From the NCBI RefSeq assembly GCF_000263735.1, contig NC_017946.1, forward strand, positions 1,529,348-1,593,347: DNA of 64,000 nucleotides. The letters are read 5' to 3'. The translations under genes and the position numbers were made by a program. This document shows, in pieces, positions 50,305 through 60,758 of the stretch (its first letter is position 1; each line of letters begins with the position of its first letter). The DNA is from Pyrococcus sp. ST04. Its GTDB lineage: Archaea; Methanobacteriota_B; Thermococci; Thermococcales; Thermococcaceae. Under the pieces are notes generated by a model. The model was not told where the DNA came from. It saw only the letters and a program-made list of their open reading frames with translations, and made no database searches.

Positions 50305-51281
50305 GTCTTCTTGAGAAAATAATAAACAGGGAAAACTTAACTTTTAAAGAGGCGTATAATCTATTTGACGAACTCCTAAGAGAGAATGAAGTCAGGATAG
50401 CTGCCTATCTGGCAGCAATGCAAACAAAAGGATACACAGCTGAAGAAATCGCTGGACTCGCAAAAGCCATGCGAGATAAGGCTGTAAAAGTGGATCTAGG
50501 TAAAGTCGCGGACACCGCGGGAACTGGAGGGGATGGGGCCTCAACAATAAACGTTAGCACTGCATCAGCACTTATTCTCTCAGCCTTTACAAAAGTAGCA
50601 AAGCACGGAAATGTCTCTATAACATCAAAAAGCGGCTCGGCAAACCTCCTTGAAGCACTAGGCATTAACATAAGAATCCCCCCAGAAAAAGCAAAGGAGA
50701 TGATAGAAAAAACAGGATTCACGTTTCTATTTGCCCCAATGTATCACCCCGCTCTTAAGAGAATAATGCCAGTTAGAAAGCTCCTTAGAATAAAGACTGT
50801 CTTTAACATACTCGGACCTCTAGCAAGCCCCGCAGAGCCAAGCTATCAAATCGTTGGAGTCAACTCACAGGATCTAATTGAAAAAATTGCAAGGGCACTG
50901 AGCTACCTTGGAATAGAAAGAGGCTTAGTAGTTCATGGAGAGGGATTAGATGAAGTAAACCCAAGAGGAGAGACTATAATAGCCGAGGTAAATGGAAAGA
51001 AAATAGAAGTTTACACAATAACCCCAGAGGACCTTGGCCTAACACCAGCTAAAATAATCCCATGCAATTCTCCCCAGGAGAGCGCCGAGAGAGTAAAGGC
51101 TGTTCTCTCAGGGAATGGAAGGAAAGAGGACAAAACATTCATCTTGGCAAATGCAGCGGTTGCACTGTATGCCGCAAAAGTTGTTGGTGACATTAGAGAA
51201 GGTGTTGAAGCAGTAAACAACGTTCTTGGAGAAGAAATGATCAGAAAGCTGGAGGAGATAGCATGCATTTCAAAAAGCTGA
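50301..51281 (+). CDS. trpD: Anthranilate phosphoribosyltransferase
   Basis: This 326-residue enzyme joins anthranilate to PRPP. DTAGTGGDGASTINVSTASA is the PRPP-binding glycine-rich motif, followed by KHGNVSITSKSGSANLLEAL and FLFAPMYHPALKRIMPVRK, all standard for TrpD. The length is normal. It is coupled to trpC by ATGA and overlaps trpE by 19 bases, so the three are translated from one message. Confidence 0.97.
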   Translation: MSLLEKIINRENLTFKEAYNLFDELLRENEVRIAAYLAAMQTKGYTAEEIAGLAKAMRDKAVKVDLGKVADTAGTGGDGASTINVSTASALILSAFTKVAKHGNVSITSKSGSANLLEALGINIRIPPEKAKEMIEKTGFTFLFAPMYHPALKRIMPVRKLLRIKTVFNILGPLASPAEPSYQIVGVNSQDLIEKIARALSYLGIERGLVVHGEGLDEVNPRGETIIAEVNGKKIEVYTITPEDLGLTPAKIIPCNSPQESAERVKAVLSGNGRKEDKTFILANAAVALYAAKVVGDIREGVEAVNNVLGEEMIRKLEEIACISKS

Positions 51282-52561
51282 CCCATGTTGATCCAATAAA
51301 GCTGTACAGTGTAATCCGAGAATTTGATTTCCCCTTTATTCTTCTTTCAGCAGAAAAAGACAGCAAAAAGGCCAGATACACATATATCTCAGCCCAGCCA
51401 GAATTCATCGTTGAAATTTCCGGCAAAGGGGCTTACATTGATGGAGTAAAAATAAGCGATAACACAAACCCATTCTCGGCATTAAAAGGCCTCATAAAGG
51501 ACAGAATTGAAGGAGAAAGATTTATGGGAGGCTTCGTTGGCTACATAGCATACGATGCAGTGCACAACTACATAGAGGGAACCGTAGAAGAACCCTCGCT
51601 TTTTGCATATTATCCTTGGGTCTTCGTGTACGATCATCTCAAGGGAGAACTGAAGTTTATATCCCTTAAAGAACCCCCATTCGACCCAGAGAGTATCGTC
51701 AAGAGGGCTAGAAACGAGCAAGTCATAGAAGAAAAAGGCGGAGCTACAATCACGAAAACAGATGCCAACAAGGAGGGATTTATAAAAATCGTCGAGAAAG
51801 GAAAGGAGTACATATTCTCAGGAGACGTGTTTCAAGTCGTTCTTTCGAGGCAGTATGAAGTAAAGTCAGATCTGGATCCGCTAACGATACACAGGAGACT
51901 TACAAGAATAAACCCTTCCCCATACACCTTCCTCCTAGAGTTTAAGAAGACATTAGTCGGGGCTTCGCCAGAAACAATGGGAGCCGTGGAGGGGAAAATA
52001 TTTAGAATAAATCCAATAGCTGGAACAGCTCCTAGGGGGAGAACTCCCGAAGAAGATGAAGAAATAAAAAGAAAACTTCTTTCCGATGAAAAAGAAAGAG
52101 CAGAGCACGTAATGTTAGTTGATTTAGCAAGAAACGACGTTAGGAAAGTTTCAAAGCCAACAACTGTTAGGTTAGTTAGATTCTTCGACGTGATAAAATA
52201 CAGCCACGTCCAGCATATAGAGAGTGAAGTCGTTGGAGAACTTGCAGATGACAAAGATATGTTTGATGCAATAGAAGCATCGTTCCCCGCCGGGACCCTC
52301 ACAGGAGCCCCAAAGATAAGGGCCATGGAGATAATCGACGAGCTTGAGAAGAGCAGAAGAAGGATATACGGAGGTGGCATTGGATACTTCTCAGCAACTG
52401 GATGGGCAGAGTTTGCAATAGGGATAAGAATGGCAGAGATAGAGAAGAAGAAAGCATACGTGAGAGCAGGGGCCGGAATAGTCGCTGATTCACTTCCAGA
52501 AAAAGAGTTCTACGAAACAGAGAACAAAATGAGGGCCGTTTTAAAAGCTCTGGGGGGTTGA
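51263..52561 (+). CDS. trpE: Anthranilate synthase component I
   Basis: This 432-residue chorismate-using subunit of anthranilate synthase has a normal length and the usual motifs: PSPYTFLLEFKKTLVGASPE, NPIAGTAPRGRTPEEDEEI, DLARNDVRKVSKPTTV, SFPAGTLTGAPKIRAMEII and RRRIYGGGIGYF, which form the chorismate and magnesium site. The ATG at 51263 follows GGAGGAGATA inside the end of trpD. Feedback inhibition by tryptophan is usual for the family and not visible here. Confidence 0.97.
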   Translation: MHFKKLTHVDPIKLYSVIREFDFPFILLSAEKDSKKARYTYISAQPEFIVEISGKGAYIDGVKISDNTNPFSALKGLIKDRIEGERFMGGFVGYIAYDAVHNYIEGTVEEPSLFAYYPWVFVYDHLKGELKFISLKEPPFDPESIVKRARNEQVIEEKGGATITKTDANKEGFIKIVEKGKEYIFSGDVFQVVLSRQYEVKSDLDPLTIHRRLTRINPSPYTFLLEFKKTLVGASPETMGAVEGKIFRINPIAGTAPRGRTPEEDEEIKRKLLSDEKERAEHVMLVDLARNDVRKVSKPTTVRLVRFFDVIKYSHVQHIESEVVGELADDKDMFDAIEASFPAGTLTGAPKIRAMEIIDELEKSRRRIYGGGIGYFSATGWAEFAIGIRMAEIEKKKAYVRAGAGIVADSLPEKEFYETENKMRAVLKALGG

Positions 52562-52564
52562 CGG

Positions 52565-53137
52565 ATGATTCTAATAATTGACAACAGAGATTCATTTGTT
52601 TGGAATTTAGCAGAGTATGCATCATTCTTCGACAAAGTAAAAGTCGTATCAAACAGAATAACTCCCCAAGAGGTCAAGAAGATTGACCCTGATGGGATAA
52701 TAGTATCCCCAGGACCAGGACATCCCAGGGATAGAAGAGAAGTAGGGAATTCCCCAGAGATAATTCTAGAAGCAGAGGTTCCAGTTCTTGGAGTTTGCCT
52801 TGGACATCAGATAATTGCAGAGGTGTTTGGAGGAAAAGTTGAGAGAGTTAAGCCCAGGCATGGAAAAGCCAGTCCAATAAGACATGATGGAGAGGGGATA
52901 TTCAGGGGAATAAAGAACCCCCTAATGGGGGGAAGATACCACTCCCTGGCAGTAGTCGAGGTTCCAAAGGGCTTCAAGATAACTGCTGTTTCTCTCGATG
53001 ACAACATAATAATGGGAATAAGACATAAGAAAATGCCAATAGAGGGAGTTCAATTTCATCCAGAAAGTGTTCTCACGGAATGGGAAAGCAGAGAGGGTCT
53101 TAAGATGATTAAAAACTTTGTGGAGATGACAAGATAA
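52565..53137 (+). CDS. trpG: Anthranilate synthase component II (glutamine amidotransferase)
   Basis: This 190-residue class I amidotransferase supplies ammonia to TrpE. ILIIDNRDSFVWNLAEY opens it. VSPGPGHPRDRREVG, VLGVCLGHQIIAEVFGG (catalytic Cys) and GVQFHPESVLTEW (catalytic His and Glu) are textbook. The ATG follows GGGGGTTGACGG, three bases after the trpE stop. Its stop overlaps the trpF start as TAATG. Confidence 0.97.
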   Translation: MILIIDNRDSFVWNLAEYASFFDKVKVVSNRITPQEVKKIDPDGIIVSPGPGHPRDRREVGNSPEIILEAEVPVLGVCLGHQIIAEVFGGKVERVKPRHGKASPIRHDGEGIFRGIKNPLMGGRYHSLAVVEVPKGFKITAVSLDDNIIMGIRHKKMPIEGVQFHPESVLTEWESREGLKMIKNFVEMTR

Positions 53138-53763
53138 TGTTCGTGAAGATTTGTGGAGTTAAGAGCCTAGAAGAGCTTAAAATTGTTGAAAAATATGCAG
53201 ATGCTACGGGAGTCGTTGTTAACTCAAACTCCAAAAGGAGGATAGATTTGGAGAAAGCAAAGAAAATTATAGAGCACTCAACAATACCAACTTTTCTCGT
53301 CTCAACCATGATTGGATTCTCAGAATGGGCAACGGCAATAGAAAGAACAAATGCCAAATATATCCAGATACACTCGAATGCTCTTCCCCAGACCATAGAG
53401 GCTCTAAAAAGCGAGTATGGAGTGTTCATAATGAAAGCCTTTAGAGTTCCAGGGAAAAGCGACAATCCCGAGGAAGACGCGGAGTTACTTCTTGACAAGA
53501 TCCATGAGTACGAAATTGACAGGGTTCTCTTAGATACCGGAGCAGGTACTGGAAAAATGCATGATCTGAGAGTCTCAGCTATAATAGCCAAAAAAATTCC
53601 CGTAGTAATCGCAGGAGGATTAAACCCTCAAAATGTTGAAGAAGTCATTAGAAAAGTAAAGCCATTTGGAGTTGACGTTTCTTCTGGAGTTGAGGGGGAA
53701 AGAGGGAAGGACGAATCTCTAGTGAGAGAGTTCGTTAGGAGGGCAAAAAATGTGGTTTGGTAG
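53137..53763 (+). CDS. trpF: Phosphoribosylanthranilate isomerase
   Basis: This 208-residue (beta/alpha)8 isomerase makes the third step of tryptophan synthesis. [20 protein letters not shown] carries the catalytic Cys. [14 protein letters not shown] carries the catalytic Asp, and [15 protein letters not shown] with [20 protein letters not shown] forms the phosphate site. It starts at the ATG overlapping the trpG stop and runs 14 bases into trpB. Confidence 0.96.
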   Translation: MFVKICGVKSLEELKIVEKYADATGVVVNSNSKRRIDLEKAKKIIEHSTIPTFLVSTMIGFSEWATAIERTNAKYIQIHSNALPQTIEALKSEYGVFIMKAFRVPGKSDNPEEDAELLLDKIHEYEIDRVLLDTGAGTGKMHDLRVSAIIAKKIPVVIAGGLNPQNVEEVIRKVKPFGVDVSSGVEGERGKDESLVREFVRRAKNVVW

Positions 53764-54916
53764 ATTTGGTGGTCAGTTCGTTCCTGAAACCTTAATTGAG
53801 CCCTTAAAAGAATTAGAGAAGGCATATAAAAAGTTGAAAAATGACAAAGAGTTCCAAGAGCAACTAGACTACTACCTAAGAAACTGGGCCGGAAGGCCAA
53901 CTCCCCTATACTATGCAGAGAGGCTAACCAAAAAAATCGGCGGAGCAAAGATATACCTCAAGAGAGAAGACCTACTTCACGGCGGAGCTCACAAAACAAA
54001 CAATGCAATAGGTCAAGCTCTTCTCGCAAAGTTCATGGGGAAAAGCAGACTGATAGCAGAAACTGGAGCCGGCCAGCACGGGGTTGCAACCGCAATGGCA
54101 GGTTCACTGCTTGGAATGAAAGTCGACATATACATGGGCGCAGAAGACGTCGAAAGACAAAAAATGAACGTCTTCAGAATGAAACTGCTTGGAGCCAACG
54201 TTGTTCCAGTTCACTCAGGGTCAAAGACGCTCAAAGATGCAATAAACGAAGCCCTAAGAGATTGGGTAGCAACTTTTGAATACTCTCACTATCTCATAGG
54301 CTCAGTCGTTGGGCCGTATCCCTATCCAATAATAGTTAGAGATTTTCAGTCAGTAATAGGAAGAGAGGCAAAGCAACAGATACTCGAAGCCGAGGGAACT
54401 CTACCAGATGCCATAGTCGCCTGCGTTGGAGGAGGAAGTAATGCAATGGGGATATTCTACCCATTCGTTGGAGAGAAAAGGGTGAGACTGATAGGGGTAG
54501 AGGCTGGAGGGAAGGGACTCGAAACTGGTCTGCACTCAGCATCACTCAACGCCGGAGAAGAAGGAGTATTTCACGGAATGCTGAGCTACTTCCTTCAAAA
54601 TGACGAGGGCCAAATAACACCAACTCACAGCATAGCTCCCGGCTTAGACTATCCAGGAGTTGGACCGGAGCATGCGCACTTAAAAGAGAGTGGCAGGGCA
54701 GAATACGTTGTGGTTACGGATGAAGAGGCGCTAAGAGCGTTTCACGAGTTGTCAAGAACTGAAGGGATAATACCAGCCCTAGAATCGGCGCATGCAGTTG
54801 CATACGCAATGAAACTTGCCAAGGAAATGGATAGAGATGAAGTAATAATAGTAAACTTGTCTGGAAGAGGAGACAAAGATCTAGATATCGTATTAAAGGT
54901 GAGCGGGAATGTTTAA
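53750..54916 (+). CDS. trpB: Tryptophan synthase beta chain
   Basis: This 388-residue PLP enzyme joins indole and serine. [20 protein letters not shown] opens it. [20 protein letters not shown] has the PLP-lysine, [16 protein letters not shown] and [15 protein letters not shown] form the phosphate and carboxylate sites. [15 protein letters not shown] ends the protein. The ATG at 53750 lies inside the trpF end. It is the TrpB1 type that pairs with TrpA, whose gene overlaps it by eight bases. Confidence 0.97.
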   Translation: MWFGRFGGQFVPETLIEPLKELEKAYKKLKNDKEFQEQLDYYLRNWAGRPTPLYYAERLTKKIGGAKIYLKREDLLHGGAHKTNNAIGQALLAKFMGKSRLIAETGAGQHGVATAMAGSLLGMKVDIYMGAEDVERQKMNVFRMKLLGANVVPVHSGSKTLKDAINEALRDWVATFEYSHYLIGSVVGPYPYPIIVRDFQSVIGREAKQQILEAEGTLPDAIVACVGGGSNAMGIFYPFVGEKRVRLIGVEAGGKGLETGLHSASLNAGEEGVFHGMLSYFLQNDEGQITPTHSIAPGLDYPGVGPEHAHLKESGRAEYVVVTDEEALRAFHELSRTEGIIPALESAHAVAYAMKLAKEMDRDEVIIVNLSGRGDKDLDIVLKVSGNV

Positions 54917-55670
54917 GGATCATTCCATAATCCCGTATTTAACGGCTGGAGACCCTACTGTAGATTCAACTTTAGAATTCCTCCTGGCAGTCGATGAGTT
55001 TGCTGGAGCAATAGAGCTTGGCATACCTTTTAGCGACCCGATGGCAGATGGAAAAACAATTCAGGAGTCACACTTCAGAGCCCTCAAAAACGGGTTTAGA
55101 CTCGAAGACGCATTCTATATAATAAGAGAGTTCAGAAAGCACTCAGAAACTCCTCTTGTGATAATGACATACTACAATCCAGTATATAGAACGGGTATTA
55201 GGAAGTTCGTTGAGAAGGCTAAAGATGCCGGGGCAGACGGGATGCTCATAGTTGACCTCCCAGTCACCCACGCGGGAGAGTTTTTAGACATTGCGAGAGA
55301 AGAGGGAATTAAAACCGTCTTTCTTGCCGCTCCAAACACGCCAGACGAAAGGCTCAAAGAGATAGATAAAGCAACAACAGGATTCGTTTATCTAATATCC
55401 CTCTACGGAACCACTGGGGCCAGGGATAGAATACCAGAAACTGCTTTTAAGCTACTAAGAAGGGCCAAGAAGATCTGCAAAAATAAGGTGGCCGTAGGCT
55501 TCGGAGTTTCGAAGAGAGAACACGTAGAAAGCTTGTTTGAAGCAGGTGCAGATGGTGTTGTCGTGGGTAGTGCATTGATAGAAGTGATAAATAAATTGGA
55601 ACCATCCCATAGCAAACAGACAATATTCACGGAATTACAGATGAAGATGAGAGAGCTCTCTGGAATCTAA
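54909..55670 (+). CDS. trpA: Tryptophan synthase alpha chain
   Basis: This 253-residue (beta/alpha)8 subunit releases indole from indole-3-glycerol phosphate for Trp[39 protein letters not shown] with the catalytic Glu and Asp, [12 protein letters not shown], and [11 protein letters not shown] with [14 protein letters not shown] form the phosphate-binding site. It is last in trpCDEGFBA. A TTTTT run near 55728 may mark the end of the message. The 55671-55965 stretch that follows contains no other gene I can support. Confidence 0.96.
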   Translation: MFKDHSIIPYLTAGDPTVDSTLEFLLAVDEFAGAIELGIPFSDPMADGKTIQESHFRALKNGFRLEDAFYIIREFRKHSETPLVIMTYYNPVYRTGIRKFVEKAKDAGADGMLIVDLPVTHAGEFLDIAREEGIKTVFLAAPNTPDERLKEIDKATTGFVYLISLYGTTGARDRIPETAFKLLRRAKKICKNKVAVGFGVSKREHVESLFEAGADGVVVGSALIEVINKLEPSHSKQTIFTELQMKMRELSGI

Positions 55671-55871
55671 CAGACCTACCCTAAAAGGAGAGGTTTGAAA
55701 AAGAAAAGTCATATTGATCTGCACTTTTTACTACTATTTGCAAGTTTTATTGTTACACATTTTAAAAATTTAAAACTAAACATGAAAATGCGTCAAAAAA
55801 TAGTACCTTAATTATGTTTTCCTTGAATTCACCACTGTGAGTTAGCCTTAATATTTGTAAAAATGACCATA

Positions 55872-55880
55872 ATATTTAAA
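55872..55880 (+). promoter_or_regulatory. Candidate TATA box of the pyrolysin-like protease gene
   Basis: ATATTTAAA lies 86-94 bases before the protease ATG at 55966, leaving a leader of about 60 nt. A GGAGGTG ribosome binding site is at 55952-55958. Other AT-rich stretches at 55740-55780 could also serve as a promoter. Confidence 0.4.
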
Positions 55881-55965
55881 CATTGAAGCACATAATCTTT
55901 CCGGGACCACCAAACTTGTCTACCGAAATATGTATAGTTGAATAAGTATGTGGAGGTGCAAATGA

Positions 55966-58900
55966 ATGGATAAAAAAGTTGCAACAATGCTTTTGGTATT
56001 TGCTCTAGTGCTTTCAGTATTCCCACCAGCCACAATGGCTCTCTCTCAAGAGACCACTTTGAACTTCAAGAAATCAAATGGAACATATAACGTCCAGGCT
56101 CAGATATCAAAGATCCTCAAAGATAGTACTAATGAAGAAAACATCAGGGTGATAATAGCAACTAAAAAAGAAGGAGATACAAAAACTTATGAAGAGATAG
56201 CCAAATTAGGAAAGATACTACCAATTAGCAGGCCAGAATTCAAATTTATAGTCGCTATAATCCCCAAAGACAAACTTCAGAAGTTAAAAGAAATTTCAGG
56301 AATAGAAGCCGTGTGGAAAGATAGGAAGATATACTTGCCCAAACCACAAGAAGATACGATAAACATTAATCCCAAAGAAGCTCCGAAAATGTTTATCAGC
56401 GACTATACCACCGGAGCATATTATGCATGGACAGTCTATGGCGTTCTTGGAGACAATGTTACTGTTGCAGTCCTCGATACGGGAGTTGATGTTGCGAACC
56501 CATTCCTCCAAGTAACGTTAGATGGAAAGCCAAAGATAATTGATGTTCATGATAGCACAGACGAGGGACTTGTTGAGTTAACAAAAGTGGAGTATAATTC
56601 AACTCTTGGTGGATTTAAAGTTGGGAACACAACATATCTCGTGCCCCAAGTAACGGAATGTACAAACGTCACGTACTACTTCGGATACCTACCAGAGAGA
56701 TATTTTGACATAAACTTCAACGGGAACATTACAGATGAATTCCCAGTGGCGATAGGAACCTGCGATGGTAACGTTGTCTTTGCATCTCTGGATATAGACC
56801 AGGATAACAACCTTACAGAAAGTGAGTACATAATTCATGGAGTCTATAGAGATACCCTCGACTACATAGTTACCCCGGAGAACCTCTCAATAGCTTTAGC
56901 AGACTTCTCTCCAATAAATTCAACGAATGCAGAGGCACACTTCTTCTGGGATGGACATGGTCACGGAACTCACGTCTCCGGAACAATAGCGGGAGTTGGC
57001 CTTCCAACGGATCCACTATTCAACGGAACCTATGGAATAGCACCAAACGCCCAGATAATGGGAGTTAGGGTCTTAGTGTCTGCAGGGTATGGATATGCCA
57101 GCTGGATAATAGCGGGAATGCTATATGCTGCAGTAGGTCCAGATGGAATCCCAGGTACCGGAGATGAAGCAGATGTCATCAACATGAGCCTTGGAGGATG
57201 GCTAGATTACAATGATGGAACTGATAATCCAGAAGACTTCTTTGTAAACTATATAACAGAGAAATTCGGAGTTGTGTTTGCAATAGCTGCAGGAAACGAG
57301 GGTCCAGCCCTTAATACTGGAGGATCCCCCGGAACAGCCGACTTCGCAATTACCGTCGGAGCATATGCTGAGGGAATAAGATGGGAGGTATTCTATGACA
57401 TCCCAGGAGTACAAAATGGCATGGCATACTTCTCCTCAAGAGGTCCTAGGATGGATGGAATGCTCGACCCCGACATATCAGCACCTGGAAGATTAATATT
57501 CTCATCCCTACCAATATGGAGGCCAAGAAGGTATGGAATTTGGAGTGGTACCTCAATGGCAACACCGCATGTTGCAGGAGCAGCAGCATTGCTGATTAGC
57601 TATGCCAAGTCTCACAACCTTAATTATGATCCATTCAAGATAAAGCAGGCACTAATGTTATCAGCAACCAAGACAGAAGGGCTTAGCTATGCCGACGAGG
57701 GATTCGGATTCCTCAACATACCGGGAGCAATCCAGATCCTTGAGAACTTAAGCAACGAGAAGTCAGTTATCATATACGCCGGAGTTCCCGTTACAACATT
57801 CAAGACTCCTCTAGGAACTCCATGGATTCCAGCCAATAAGCTTAACTCCTACATGGTAGTTGAATATGGATTGCCTTACCTGTACAGAGGTATCTACCTG
57901 AGGAATGAGCACCCTGCCTCTGTACCAGTAGAAGTTTATAGCCTCAACTACAATGGCACTCTTAAGGTTTACACCACGGCAGACTGGATTAAACCCTCAG
58001 TAACTGAACTTAATGTATCTACATCAAAACCATCTTCCTTCACTGTAAGCATTGATTATACTAAACTCCAGAAACCAGGGTTGTACGAAGCGATTATTTA
58101 CATCGATGATCCATCTACTACATACATTGAAGGATATGTGCCAGTAACAATACTCATTCCAGAGAAACCAGAAAACGGAGAAGTGAAGTTTGTAGGGGAG
58201 TATGATACAAAGTCAATGAGGGTTAACAGGTACTTCTTTGAGATCCCTGAAGACGTAAGTAAAGTAGAAGTGAGTGTTACAACTAACTCACACAATGACA
58301 TTTGCTTCCAGCTAGTACCACCACAAGGAACCCAGATGCTAAGATACATTGGATATGATTGCTTTGGATTGAGAAATAGAACAATAACATTCAACAATCC
58401 AACGCCAGGAACCTGGGAGCTTGTAGTATTTGGAGAGCCACAATGGACAGACAAGGAAAAGATAACATATGAATTTGACATTAAGCTCTATGGAATAATG
58501 GCAGAGCCAAACGTCATAAGGGTTGACCTACAGCCTGGAGAGGAAAAAACTGTTGAAGTAAAAGTCACAAACAAATACTCAACATTCCTCGGTAAGACAT
58601 TCACAACAGATAACGTAGAGAAGATCACAATGGTACTAAATTCAGGGAACTGGACATATTTCGGGTTCCCAGATACATCAGACATCCTATACTTAGAAGC
58701 AGGGACAATTCCACTTGACTCCCTAGAAGAACTATGGATTGAGATGGGCACAGACCTAAATTCAGATTATCCAATGTTCAGAGTCGCAAGGGGAGGAGTT
58801 GTTGACGCTATTCTCCCTAAGGCCCCAGCATATGTCTACGCAGAAGGATATTATGGAGAATGGGTGTTCTACCTCCTCACAATAAGGAAAGGAGACAAGG

Positions 58901-59961
58901 AATCATCAATGCTCACAGTATCACCAACTGACTTAGCATACTTCTTCCCAGGGGAATCAAGGACGCTCAAGCTCAAAGTGAAGGCTGGTGAAAAAGAAGG
59001 AACATACTTTGGAGCGATAGGGATAGAGGATCAATTTGGAAATGTCCTAGGAGTAATCCCAGTTATAATCCAGGTAGGCATGCCAGAGCTTGAAGTGAAG
59101 CTAGTACAACCAGAAAGCCTTGAAGTGGGTGAAGAAGGTAACTTCACGCTATGGATACTAGACAAGGCAACATCAGAGCCAATAACTGGGAAGCTACTCA
59201 AAGTCATAATAAACGGAGTCGAATATTATACCAATGATGGAAAGGTAGAGTTCTCATACACCCCAACCAAGCTGGATGATAAGATAGCTGTGGATGTAAT
59301 CTCAGAAGAGTACCAAGACTTCCATGGAACATTCAATATAAATGTAAAAGAACCAGTAACAACTTATGTAACCCAGCCACAAACTAAGATCGTTGAGGGA
59401 ACAAACGTCAAGATAACTAAGGAAACAAAGGTATCTGATGGACTAGAAATTACAGTGGAGGGCGAAACAGGTACTACGGCAACTCTCATGATCATGCTTC
59501 CAGAGAATGCCAAAGTTACAGGAGTTGAAGCAGAAGTTGGACACGTACTCAGCTGGTGGGTAGACAAGGGAGACAAGGCCACATACCTATTCGTTGAGGT
59601 CAAGTTCTCATCACCAGTAGTTCTTAAGGTAAGGTACTATATCCCAAGACCCGTGTCAATAGAATCATTGAACATGCTAAGCTATGCATACTACAACATT
59701 TATCTCGAAAAATACAAGGAGATCTTGAAGAAAGCCAAAGAAGTTGGAGTAAGTGACGATGTCCTTAAACAAGCAGAAGCCCTATACAGCCAAGCTCTTG
59801 AATATTATCAGAAAGTCTTAGAGCTCACGGGAGGGGACATAATAGGACACCTCAGAGACATAAGGATGCTACCATTCCTAAGACAAGCATACGTATCATT
59901 GAGAAAAGCAACAGAGTTACTAGAAGAAGCTATAGCAGAAGCACAAGGAGGCTCTGAGTAG
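55966..59961 (+). CDS. Pyrolysin-like exported subtilisin-family serine protease
   Basis: This 1331-residue secreted or envelope-bound protease resembles P. furiosus pyrolysin. A signal peptide covers about residues 1-28. A propeptide follows, then the subtilase domain with Asp171 (VAVLDTGVD), His333 (GHGHGTHVSG), Asn444 (AAGNEGP) and Ser530 (GTSMATPHVAG), all intact. A long insert separates Asp and His, as in pyrolysin. The rest is beta-rich, with many N-x-S/T sites, ending in a helical tail. The ATG follows GGAGGTG. It is a little shorter than the roughly 1400-residue pyrolysin. It lies between the trp operon and the tyrA end of the aro operon. Confidence 0.92.
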   Translation: MDKKVATMLLVFALVLSVFPPATMALSQETTLNFKKSNGTYNVQAQISKILKDSTNEENIRVIIATKKEGDTKTYEEIAKLGKILPISRPEFKFIVAIIPKDKLQKLKEISGIEAVWKDRKIYLPKPQEDTININPKEAPKMFISDYTTGAYYAWTVYGVLGDNVTVAVLDTGVDVANPFLQVTLDGKPKIIDVHDSTDEGLVELTKVEYNSTLGGFKVGNTTYLVPQVTECTNVTYYFGYLPERYFDINFNGNITDEFPVAIGTCDGNVVFASLDIDQDNNLTESEYIIHGVYRDTLDYIVTPENLSIALADFSPINSTNAEAHFFWDGHGHGTHVSGTIAGVGLPTDPLFNGTYGIAPNAQIMGVRVLVSAGYGYASWIIAGMLYAAVGPDGIPGTGDEADVINMSLGGWLDYNDGTDNPEDFFVNYITEKFGVVFAIAAGNEGPALNTGGSPGTADFAITVGAYAEGIRWEVFYDIPGVQNGMAYFSSRGPRMDGMLDPDISAPGRLIFSSLPIWRPRRYGIWSGTSMATPHVAGAAALLISYAKSHNLNYDPFKIKQALMLSATKTEGLSYADEGFGFLNIPGAIQILENLSNEKSVIIYAGVPVTTFKTPLGTPWIPANKLNSYMVVEYGLPYLYRGIYLRNEHPASVPVEVYSLNYNGTLKVYTTADWIKPSVTELNVSTSKPSSFTVSIDYTKLQKPGLYEAIIYIDDPSTTYIEGYVPVTILIPEKPENGEVKFVGEYDTKSMRVNRYFFEIPEDVSKVEVSVTTNSHNDICFQLVPPQGTQMLRYIGYDCFGLRNRTITFNNPTPGTWELVVFGEPQWTDKEKITYEFDIKLYGIMAEPNVIRVDLQPGEEKTVEVKVTNKYSTFLGKTFTTDNVEKITMVLNSGNWTYFGFPDTSDILYLEAGTIPLDSLEELWIEMGTDLNSDYPMFRVARGGVVDAILPKAPAYVYAEGYYGEWVFYLLTIRKGDKESSMLTVSPTDLAYFFPGESRTLKLKVKAGEKEGTYFGAIGIEDQFGNVLGVIPVIIQVGMPELEVKLVQPESLEVGEEGNFTLWILDKATSEPITGKLLKVIINGVEYYTNDGKVEFSYTPTKLDDKIAVDVISEEYQDFHGTFNINVKEPVTTYVTQPQTKIVEGTNVKITKETKVSDGLEITVEGETGTTATLMIMLPENAKVTGVEAEVGHVLSWWVDKGDKATYLFVEVKFSSPVVLKVRYYIPRPVSIESLNMLSYAYYNIYLEKYKEILKKAKEVGVSDDVLKQAEALYSQALEYYQKVLELTGGDIIGHLRDIRMLPFLRQAYVSLRKATELLEEAIAEAQGGSE

Positions 59962-59966
59962 TTTCT

Positions 59967-60758
59967 CTAATTCTTTTTCTCTCCTTTAATTATCTCATAT
60001 ATCTTCTGGTATGCCTCAATTATATCCCTCGAGTCTTCTTCGATATTAAAAAAGGATATATCACCAGCAATGATTCTATTAAGCAAAGAGCAAAAGTATT
60101 TGACATTACTTCCTGACATCCCCAATATGTGCCTAATGAATTCTTCAGAGTCATTCAGCACAAAAAGTCCATATGTTTTGAGAAGCTTATGGGAAGTTCC
60201 ACCAAATTTATCCAAATCGAACTCATGAGTGAGCTTCAAATATGCCAAGCCAATTGCATATGGAACACCAATTACAAAACCCATCATCCTATCATGAGTT
60301 TCAGCATCAACGACAACAACTTCTCCTCCAAAGTCTTCTGATATTATAGTCTTAACAACATCCCCATCCATTTCCCTTCCTGGAACAGGAACAATTAGAA
60401 ACTTCTCTCCATGGAACGAATTAACACCCGGCCCAAACATCGGATGTACGCTAGCAACCTTCACTTCTTCAGGAAATCCGGAGTAGAGTGGAACAATTTC
60501 TCTTTTGAAAGACGCTATATCAAATATCACGATATCCTTCGGAACTTCGGAGCTTATTTCCTTAAGTTCAAGTATCTGAGCCTTAATTTTCTCTATTGAG
60601 GTTGCAAGGATCATTAAATCGGCCCACTCATAGGCATCTTTTAAGGATGAGAAATCTAAAGAAACATGGGAAGAATAAAACTTTACATCATGCTTTTTCT
60701 TCAGAATTTTTCCAAATAGTTTTCCCATTTTCCCATAGCCACTTATTGCAATGCGCAT
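59967..60758 (-). CDS. tyrA: Prephenate dehydrogenase family protein
   Basis: This 263-residue NAD(P)-dependent enzyme oxidatively decarboxylates prephenate for tyrosine. MRIAISGYGKMGKLFGKIL is the Rossmann motif, ASVHPMFGPGVNSFHGEKF the prephenate-binding segment, and VVVDAETHDRMMGFVIGVPY holds the catalytic His. The C-terminal helical domain is short, as in archaeal TyrA. The ATG at 60758 follows AGGAGGAAG inside the end of the aminotransferase gene. It is last in the leftward aro run. Confidence 0.9.
   Translation of the reverse strand: MRIAISGYGKMGKLFGKILKKKHDVKFYSSHVSLDFSSLKDAYEWADLMILATSIEKIKAQILELKEISSEVPKDIVIFDIASFKREIVPLYSGFPEEVKVASVHPMFGPGVNSFHGEKFLIVPVPGREMDGDVVKTIISEDFGGEVVVVDAETHDRMMGFVIGVPYAIGLAYLKLTHEFDLDKFGGTSHKLLKTYGLFVLNDSEEFIRHILGMSGSNVKYFCSLLNRIIAGDISFFNIEEDSRDIIEAYQKIYEIIKGEKKN

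Noticed and set aside
55671-55965. Hidden RNA gene or leader peptide between trpA and the protease gene
   Set aside because: Only AT-rich sequence, a TATA-like box and the RBS are seen; no stem set or box motif, and the ATG at 55962 is followed at once by a stop.
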